From an uncultured Oscillibacter sp. (GTDB lineage: Bacteria > Bacillota > Clostridia > Oscillospirales > Oscillospiraceae), in NCBI RefSeq assembly GCF_900546705.1, contig NZ_URDP01000001.1, positions 1-64,000 on the forward strand: a DNA stretch of 64,000 bases. Direction: 5' to 3'. The stretch's first letter is position 1. The number at the start of each line of letters is the position of its first letter. Under the pieces are notes generated by a model that was not told the DNA's origin, did no database searches, and saw only the letters and a list, made by a program, of their open reading frames with translations. The translations under genes were made by a program, and so were the position numbers. Below, piece after piece: positions 58,660 through 64,000 of the stretch.

Positions 58660-59853
58660 CTACATGGCCTCCAGGGCCGTTTCAAAATCATGGATCAGAT
58701 CATGGATGTCCTCACAGCCTACGCTGATGCGGAGCATGCCGTCGTGAATTCCCATTTTCAGACGGACGGCCTCCGGCACATCATGATGAGAAGAGGAGAC
58801 AGGGTGGGAGAGTGTGGTACGGTACCCGCCCAGAGACGGCAGGTAGGTAACCAGATTCAGGTGGTGCATAAAGTCGTTGATCTTTTCGATGCTGCACTGC
58901 ATAGAGAATGTGACGATGGCACCATAAAAGCCGTCGTGGAACACGGAACGGGCAAATGCGTGCTGCGGGTGGGAGGGAAGACTGGGGTGGTAGACTTTCT
59001 CCACCTTCGGATGGTGCTCCAAAAAGGCCGCCAACTGAGCGGCATTTTCGTTTTGTTTGCGGACCCGCATGCCCATGGTTCGCGCTCCCCGCAGAATAAT
59101 CCAGCTGCTGTACGGGTCCAGACTGCTGCCTACCAGCAGCATGACCCGACGGATCTGCTCCAGAAGGGCCCGGCTTCCGGTGACACTGCCGCCGCAGGCG
59201 TCGCTGTGGCCGTTGAAGTACTTGGTGAGGCTGTGGATCACCAGATCGACGCCGTGTTTGAGGGGCTGGATAACATAGGGCGTGGAAAATGTGCTGTCTA
59301 CGCAGTAAAGTGCGCCGGCCTCATGGGCGATATCCGCCACGGCCTTTACGTCCACAATGTTTGTCAGCGGATTGGAAATGACCTCAGAATAGAAAAGACG
59401 GGTATTGGGCTTTGCCGCAGCCCGGACGGCATCCAGGTCCGAAAACGGAACAAAGGTGGTCTCTACCCCGCTGCGGCTGAGGTGGTTGGAAAGAAGGTCG
59501 ATGGTCTCGCCGTACAGGTCGCTGTTGGCCACCACATGATCACCGCTTTTGGCAAACGTGGTGATGGTGGAATAAATGGCACCCATGCCGGAGCTGAACA
59601 GCAGGGACCACTCGCCTTCCTCCGCACAGGAGATGAGCTCTCCCAGCGCATCGCGGGTGGGATTCGTACCGCGGATATAGTTGTAGCCCCGCGTTTCGTT
59701 GACCTCAAACTGTTTGTATAAGTCGTCCATCATAAACGCGGTGGTGGCATACAGGGGAGGAGCCTCCGGATGTAACGTGTCGCCGTTGACGAGACCGCCG
59801 CGGTAGAGCATGCTGGTCTCCTGGGCGAGCTTGATATGGTTGAGATCCCGCAA
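58660..59853 (-). CDS. PLP-dependent Cys/Met-metabolism lyase
   Basis: 397 aa from TTG 59853. An ATG 14 codons later with CAGGAG 6 nt upstream is an alternative start. It has YNYIRGTNPTRDALG (the family YxRxxNPT motif), LFSSGMGAIYSTI, VDSTFSTPYVIQPL and the PLP lysine in HSLTKYFNGHSD. Probable methionine or cysteine gamma/beta-lyase. It is first in an operon with an AGCS carrier, so the imported amino acid is likely its substrate. Confidence 0.87.
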   Translation of the reverse strand: MRDLNHIKLAQETSMLYRGGLVNGDTLHPEAPPLYATTAFMMDDLYKQFEVNETRGYNYIRGTNPTRDALGELISCAEEGEWSLLFSSGMGAIYSTITTFAKSGDHVVANSDLYGETIDLLSNHLSRSGVETTFVPFSDLDAVRAAAKPNTRLFYSEVISNPLTNIVDVKAVADIAHEAGALYCVDSTFSTPYVIQPLKHGVDLVIHSLTKYFNGHSDACGGSVTGSRALLEQIRRVMLLVGSSLDPYSSWIILRGARTMGMRVRKQNENAAQLAAFLEHHPKVEKVYHPSLPSHPQHAFARSVFHDGFYGAIVTFSMQCSIEKINDFMHHLNLVTYLPSLGGYRTTLSHPVSSSHHDVPEAVRLKMGIHDGMLRISVGCEDIHDLIHDFETALEAM

Positions 59854-60150
59854 AACAGATCATCGCTCCTTTCTCATAATTGATGAATATTTTTCAGCCT
59901 TACCTGCCTTTGAAAACAGTATAAACTTGCCCGTAAGGGACGAGTCAATAGAAGAAACATTGCGTGATTTTACAAATATTTTGCCTGATTTTAAACTTTT
60001 TGCATAAAATTTAAAAATATTATCCGCATTTGGCCGAGTTTCTGGTATGATAAAAAATAAGCCTTTGCCTGAAAATCCTTTGCCGTATTTTTTGAAAAAA
60101 TGCTGTTATAAACAAACGTGTTATAAAAAATCCGACGTGGAGGATCGGCC

Positions 60151-60768
60151 ATGAATGTAAATGATACATTTTTGTGCCGCAGCATCCGGGATTCCGGAAA
60201 GCAGCGGTTTATGACCTGGGGTTTGATCTACACCTTGATGGTAGTGGTGTTCTTTCTGGTTTTTGCGACGATTTCCGTCAGGGAAATTCTGGAAGGGTTC
60301 CCCAGCGGCCCGGTTGTTGCGCTGGCGGTGATTTTTTCCGTCTTTTCGGGAGGACTGGCGTACGGCAGCATACGGTATCTGCGCTATGGCCTGCGGATTT
60401 ACCGTCATCCGGAAACGGCACAGTTTCTGACGCTGTGGGAAGGGGAGAAGTCCTTTGCTGATATCTGCGAGGACGTGGAAGCGGAGAAAGATCTCTCCTT
60501 GCTTGAGGGCATCCGGAATGTGACGGTGACGCCCAGTTTTCTCTTTGTAAAGCAGAAGGGGTATTTTGAGCTTTACCGGCACCAGGATCTGGTGAGCATC
60601 AGTCTGGGAAACGCACGAGGCCGGATTTTGACGGTTACCGACAAGCATGGAAATGACCGGGAACTGACGCAGAGCTGGGACGAGCGTGCCATTCCGCGGC
60701 TGATGGAATTGCTGGGACTGGGAGCTTCCGAAGGCGGGAAGGCGGGCGGTGCCCGGGAGCGTGAATAA
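60151..60768 (+). CDS. unrecognised two-helix membrane protein
   Basis: 205 aa. GTGGAGG lies upstream of ATG 60151. Two membrane helices at ~25-45 (LIYTLMVVVFFLVFATI) and ~55-75 (GPVVALAVIFSVFSGGLAYG) precede a ~120-residue cytoplasmic domain. That domain has VTVTPSFLFVKQKGYFELYRHQDLVSISLG, reminiscent of PH-like YcxB or bPH2 domains. Function unknown. It is followed by a terminator and appears monocistronic. Confidence 0.75.
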   Translation: MNVNDTFLCRSIRDSGKQRFMTWGLIYTLMVVVFFLVFATISVREILEGFPSGPVVALAVIFSVFSGGLAYGSIRYLRYGLRIYRHPETAQFLTLWEGEKSFADICEDVEAEKDLSLLEGIRNVTVTPSFLFVKQKGYFELYRHQDLVSISLGNARGRILTVTDKHGNDRELTQSWDERAIPRLMELLGLGASEGGKAGGARERE

Positions 60769-60770
60769 AG

Positions 60771-60811
60771 CAAGCAGCGGCCGCATTCCAACGGCCGCCG
60801 CTTGTTTTTTT
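60771..60811 (+). terminator. terminator of the membrane-protein gene
   Basis: CAAGCAGCGGCCG pairs with CGGCCGCCGCTTG (one mismatch), followed by TTTTTTT. Confidence 0.85.
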
Positions 60812-60814
60812 GCC

Positions 60815-61153
60815 GGCACAGAACAGCCGCTTGCATCATGCCGCCGCCGGGAGGCTCCGTTCCTGCCCGGCGGAAGCCAGGTGGGGCATGCCTGGGACCT
60901 GGATGTGGATACCGCCGCGGCGCTGTGCCCGGCTTCCGTGGGCGGCCGGGACGCCGACTTCTACGCGCTTCCCGGCGGAGAGAACAGCCTGGTGTGGGAA
61001 AACGAGGACGGTGTGCTGTTCTGGCTCAGTGCCCCGCTGTCCCAGACGGAGATGGAGAAGCTCGCTGCTGATGCGGAGCCGGGCGTCACATTCCGGCTAC
61101 AGGGCAACCTGGACCGGGAGACGATGATCCGGATCGCACAGAGCGTGGAGTAA
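60815..61153 (+). pseudogene. 3' remnant of a DUF4367-like gene
   Basis: The open frame before ~60890 has no start or ribosome site after the terminator. From there LDVDTAAALCPAS...DADFYALPGGENSLVWENEDGVLFWLSAPLSQTEMEKLA...FRLQGNLDRETMIRIAQSVE matches, piece by piece, the C-terminal repeat of the proteins at 42252 and 43598 (LVWEGEDGILFWLSAS, LDRSDLMRMAESV). The N-terminal anchor and most of the outer domain are missing. Probably a broken paralogue left after deletion. Confidence 0.7.
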
Positions 61154-61171
61154 AATGGACATAACGACAGC

Positions 61172-61205
61172 GGAGGCGCCGGACGGAATTCCGTCCGGCG
61201 CCTCC
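61172..61205. terminator. terminator hairpin, 17-bp perfect arms
   Basis: GGAGGCGCCGGACGGAA and complement, no loop beyond the dyad. It follows the remnant on the plus strand and the flavoenzyme gene (stop 61254) on the minus strand. T-runs are weak on both sides. Confidence 0.7.
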
Positions 61206-61253
61206 GGCTTCTTGCGGGGAAAAAACTGTTTTGGGAGAAACAGGAGAAAACAA

Positions 61254-63182
61254 TCAGATCTGCAGGGCAGCGTCCAGGGCGTCGCCGGTGGCAAGCACTG
61301 CGTTGCCGGGGGCCTTAAATGCCTCGCCGATGACGAATACCTGTCCGGCTGCCTGCTGGGCGGCCTCCTTGAGCGACGCGTTGGACCGGGAGCCCATGGC
61401 CAGGACGATGCTGTCATAGCCCCGCAGGGAACCGGCTGTACCGTCGGCGAGGGTGTAGTCCACTCCATCGGTGTAGAACTGCCCCACCTTGGCGCCGGGC
61501 ATCAGCAGCACATGATGATTCTGGAAATTCTCAAACATGTAGCGGCGGTTTTCCGGCGTCACATCGGAGGCGATGACGTCCTTCATCTCGATGATGCTCA
61601 CCTGATGGCCCCGTTCGGCCAAAAACTCGGCGGCCTCGCAGCCCACCATGCCGCCGCCGACCACCAGGACGCGCTTACCCACAGGTGCCTTGCCCTCCAG
61701 CATGTCCTGGGCGGTGACATAGCCGCAGGTGTCCAGACCGGGAATGGGCAGCACCAGGGGATTGGAGCCGGTGGCCAGAATGATGGCGTCGGGGGACAGG
61801 GCCCGCAGCGTTTCCTCCGTTGCCTCAGTGTTCACCCGCAGCTGGGCGCCTGCCTTCTCCGCCCGGACGATCATGGAACGGATGGCCTCGGAGAGCTGGC
61901 CCTTGCCGGTGGGATAGGAGGCGATGCGGAAGTTGCCGCCCAGCTCACTGCTCTTTTCCAGCAGCGTCACCTGGTGTCCCCGGACGGCGCAGGCCCAGGC
62001 CGCGTACAGCCCGCCGGGGCCGCCGCCCACGATGACCACCCGCTTGGACTCGGCGGCGGGCTTGAGCTCCGCTTCGCGGCCCACGCAGGGATTGACGGCG
62101 CAGGTGATGGGCTTGCCGGCAAACATGTTGGGCACGCAGCCCAGCAGGCAGCCGATGCAGGGGGACAGTTCCTCCAGACGTCCGGTCCGGGCCTTGTTGG
62201 GCATCTCCGGGTCGGCGATGCTCTGGCGGCCGAAGGCGATCAGGTCCGCACGGCCCTGCTTGACCAGCAGCTCGGCGTACTGGGGCTCGGTGAACCGGCC
62301 CACGGCGATGACGGGGACGGACACGGCCCGCTTGATCTCCGTCACCAGATCGGCGTTGAAGCCGCCGTGGGTGATGCCCGGCGCCCACATGAACTCGTCG
62401 TGGAGGTGGACGGCCCGGGTCACATGGATGGCGTCCACACCGCACTCCTGCTCCAGATAGGCGGCCACGGCGGCGGCGTCCTGGACGCTCTGGCCGCCCT
62501 CCACCTCGTCGCTGGCGTTGATGCGGCAGAGGATGGGCAGGTTGCCGCCGGTCTTGCGGCGGATGTTCTCAATGATGAGCCGGGGCAGGCGCATGCGGTT
62601 TTCAAAGCAGCCGCCGAACTCGTCGGTGCGGTGGTTGGTGCGCTGGGAGATGAAGGTGCTCACCAGGTAGCCGTGGGCACAGTGGACCTCTACCATGTCG
62701 ATGCCGGCCTGCTGGGCCCGGCGGGCGGCGTCGCCGTAGCATTCGATGATGCGGTAGAGCTCTTCCCGGGACACCGCCTCCGGAATCTCCCGGCCCTGGG
62801 CGGCGGGAACGGCGCTGGCGGCCTTGAGGGGATAGCCGGTGAGGGCGGAGTTGCCCTCGGGACCGGCGTGCTGGAGCTGGATGGACACCTTGGCCCCATA
62901 CGCATGGCAGGCGTCCGCCACGGCCCGGAAGCTGGGCACTGTGTCGTCGGTGAAGAGGCAGGGCTTCCGGGGGCCGCCCTTGGCTTCCTGATAGACCACG
63001 GTGGACTCAATGGTGATGAGGCCGAAGCCGCCCTTGGCCCGGGCCTGGTAATAGGCCAGGGACCGCTCGCTGAGGGAGCCGTCCGTATTGGCCAGGTTAT
63101 TGCCCATGGGGGGCACCACAAACCGGTTGGGAACGGTCACCGTACCGATTTGGATGGGGGAGAACAAAGTGGGGAATTTCAT
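61254..63182 (-). CDS. 2-enoate reductase-family flavoenzyme (OYE-FeS-FAD)
   Basis: 642 aa. ATG 63182 follows GGAAAGG 11 nt upstream; it begins KFPTLFSPIQIGTVTVPNRFVVPPMG, the family N-terminus. The TIM barrel (1-~330) with QLQHAGPEG, HCAHGYLVSTFISQRTNHRTDEFGG and GRFTEP binds FMN. CIGCLLGC...ITCAVNP binds 4Fe-4S. The Rossmann GGGPGGLYAAWACAVRGHQV and GGGMVGCEAAEFLAERGH bind FAD and NAD(P)H. Members reduce alpha,beta-unsaturated acids, dienoyl-CoA or remove groups from steroids. It is 29 nt after aroE, so a cyclic enoic acid such as a shikimate-type compound is an attractive substrate (inference). Confidence 0.92.
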   Translation of the reverse strand: MKFPTLFSPIQIGTVTVPNRFVVPPMGNNLANTDGSLSERSLAYYQARAKGGFGLITIESTVVYQEAKGGPRKPCLFTDDTVPSFRAVADACHAYGAKVSIQLQHAGPEGNSALTGYPLKAASAVPAAQGREIPEAVSREELYRIIECYGDAARRAQQAGIDMVEVHCAHGYLVSTFISQRTNHRTDEFGGCFENRMRLPRLIIENIRRKTGGNLPILCRINASDEVEGGQSVQDAAAVAAYLEQECGVDAIHVTRAVHLHDEFMWAPGITHGGFNADLVTEIKRAVSVPVIAVGRFTEPQYAELLVKQGRADLIAFGRQSIADPEMPNKARTGRLEELSPCIGCLLGCVPNMFAGKPITCAVNPCVGREAELKPAAESKRVVIVGGGPGGLYAAWACAVRGHQVTLLEKSSELGGNFRIASYPTGKGQLSEAIRSMIVRAEKAGAQLRVNTEATEETLRALSPDAIILATGSNPLVLPIPGLDTCGYVTAQDMLEGKAPVGKRVLVVGGGMVGCEAAEFLAERGHQVSIIEMKDVIASDVTPENRRYMFENFQNHHVLLMPGAKVGQFYTDGVDYTLADGTAGSLRGYDSIVLAMGSRSNASLKEAAQQAAGQVFVIGEAFKAPGNAVLATGDALDAALQI

Positions 63183-63211
63183 GGCGTTTACCTTTCCTTC
63201 CAGTCGTTTCA

Positions 63212-64000
63212 TCAGGAGAAGAACTTCTCCAGCACTTCCTGGGCGGGCATGTCCTTGCCGGTGAACAGCTTGTAGGCCGCCACGCCCTGCCACAGCAGCA
63301 TGCCGATGCCGCCTACGGCCAGCTTGCAGCCGGCGGCTTCGGCCTCCCGGATCATGCGGGTCTCGCGGGGGTTATATACGGTATCCGCCACCACCAGGTC
63401 GGACCGGAACAGGGCGGGATCGATAAGGGTCTCGCCGTCCAGGGGCTTCATACCCACCTTGGTGGCGTTGATGAGAATGTCGCAGCCGCCCACAGCCCGG
63501 GCCAGCGCGTCCGCATCCTCCAGAGGCGTGATGGAGGCCTTGCAGGTGGGAACGGCCTGGCGGAGCTTTTCCACCGTGTGGGCACCGTTATCGTAGAACT
63601 CGTCCTTGCGGTTGAAGATGGCGATCTCCACGGCGCCGTCCAGGGCGGCCTGGACACAGATGGCGGTTGCGGCGCCGCCGGCGCCCAGCACCACCAGCTT
63701 CTTGCCCTGGACCTCCACGCCGTGCTCGTGGAGGTTGCGGACAAAGCCGATGCCGTCGGTATTGTGGCCGGTCAGCTTGCCGTCCTCACCTACGGTGACG
63801 GTGTTGCATGCGCCGATGAGCTTGGCGGCGGGGGACAGTTCGTCCACGATGCCCGCCACAGCGGTCTTGTCGGGCATGGTGACGTTGAAGCCGCCGACCC
63901 CCAGGGTTTTGAGGGCGTCCACGCCCTGGCGCACCTGCTCCAGGGGAATGTCAAAGGCCAGGTAGGCGGCGTCCACGCCGGTGCGGGCGAAGCTGTAATT
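63212..64000 (-). CDS. aroE: shikimate dehydrogenase, N-terminus beyond window
   Basis: About 262 residues are inside the window; the frame is open to the end (NYSFARTGVDAAYLAFDIP). GGFNVTMPDK (catalytic Lys in NVTxPxK), LIGACNTVTVGEDGKLTGHNTDGIGF (substrate Asn/Asp), VVLGAGGAATAICVQAA (Rossmann NADP loop), INATKVGM and GIGMLLWQGVAAYKLFTG are all diagnostic. NRKDEFY after the second strand suggests NAD/NADP choice of the Arg-containing class. It would interconvert 3-dehydroshikimate and shikimate (or act on quinate). The neighbouring reductase suggests a catabolic rather than a biosynthetic copy. Confidence 0.92.
   Translation of the reverse strand, partial: NYSFARTGVDAAYLAFDIPLEQVRQGVDALKTLGVGGFNVTMPDKTAVAGIVDELSPAAKLIGACNTVTVGEDGKLTGHNTDGIGFVRNLHEHGVEVQGKKLVVLGAGGAATAICVQAALDGAVEIAIFNRKDEFYDNGAHTVEKLRQAVPTCKASITPLEDADALARAVGGCDILINATKVGMKPLDGETLIDPALFRSDLVVADTVYNPRETRMIREAEAAGCKLAVGGIGMLLWQGVAAYKLFTGKDMPAQEVLEKFFS

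Noticed and set aside
61155..63275. 706-codon frame opposite the flavoenzyme gene
   Set aside because: Shadow of the OYE-family gene; composition rich in Gly/Ala/His and no motifs.
1..64000. CRISPR array, rRNA operon, IS element or transposase
   Set aside because: I looked for regularly spaced repeats, rRNA-like sequence and transposase motifs on both strands and saw none.

Overview
The window looks like the chromosome of a GC-rich, Gram-positive anaerobe, probably Bacillota, class Clostridia, of the Oscillospiraceae or Flavonifractor type. The basis is strong AGGAGG ribosome sites, lipoprotein and SLH surface proteins, AGCS amino-acid carriers, TctABC, many MATE pumps, DUF4367/DUF4179 partner proteins of ECF sigma factors, and short hairpin plus T-run terminators. 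The species assignment is inference.

Layout. (1) 1-308: a tRNA cluster, Met (partial), Glu and Val. (2) 263-11716: an integrative element of about 11.4 kb in the 3' end of tRNA-Val, bounded by a perfect 51-bp direct repeat. It carries a tyrosine integrase with an in-frame amber codon, a small excisionase-like protein, a HTH protein, an ECF sigma/DUF4179 pair, a GC-rich BlaI/BlaR-like pair, and a glycine-zipper protein with a partner that resembles a toxin/immunity pair. No relaxase or conjugation gene was seen. (3) 11.8-18.2 kb: a glycerophosphodiesterase and an ABC importer, divergent from a LacI-type regulator. (4) 18.4-20.7 kb: a leader ORF with attenuator-like hairpins ahead of a secreted LysM/M20 (PepD-like) dipeptidase. 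(5) 20.8-25.8 kb: LysR, a PLP gamma-lyase, an alanine-racemase-family enzyme and an AGCS carrier. (6) 25.9-29.5 kb: a large SLH-anchored beta-helix surface protein. (7) 29.8-34.3 kb: a MarR/MATE/kinase unit and an MFS/MarR pair, each with paired palindromic operators. (8) 34.4-41.5 kb: a five-gene operon (PrpB-like lyase, YhdT-like small membrane protein, SSS symporter, alpha/beta hydrolase, LeuB-family dehydrogenase). It has a textbook sigma-54 promoter and lies beside a PrpR-N sigma-54 activator. This is the best candidate for an undescribed catabolic system. (9) 41.7-44.8 kb: an ECF sigma factor with two related DUF4367-like extracytoplasmic proteins. (10) 44.8-49.8 kb: a 55-aa conserved-looking small protein, a LuxR-type regulator, TetR/MATE, and two flavodoxin-fold oxidoreductases that seem to share the TetR operator. 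(11) 50.1-55.3 kb: LacI, an MBL-fold hydrolase and the TctCBA tripartite carboxylate transporter. (12) 55.4-60.8 kb: TSUP exporter/MerR, an AGCS carrier with a second PLP gamma-lyase, and a small membrane protein. (13) 60.8-64 kb: a DUF4367 remnant, then a 2-enoate-reductase-family flavoenzyme cotranscribed with AroE, which is cut by the window end.

The overall picture is an accessory metabolic and defence region: regulated uptake of amino acids and carboxylates followed by their lysis, interleaved with drug-efflux units and ECF signalling modules. Functions were assigned by reading protein motifs; no database search was run.
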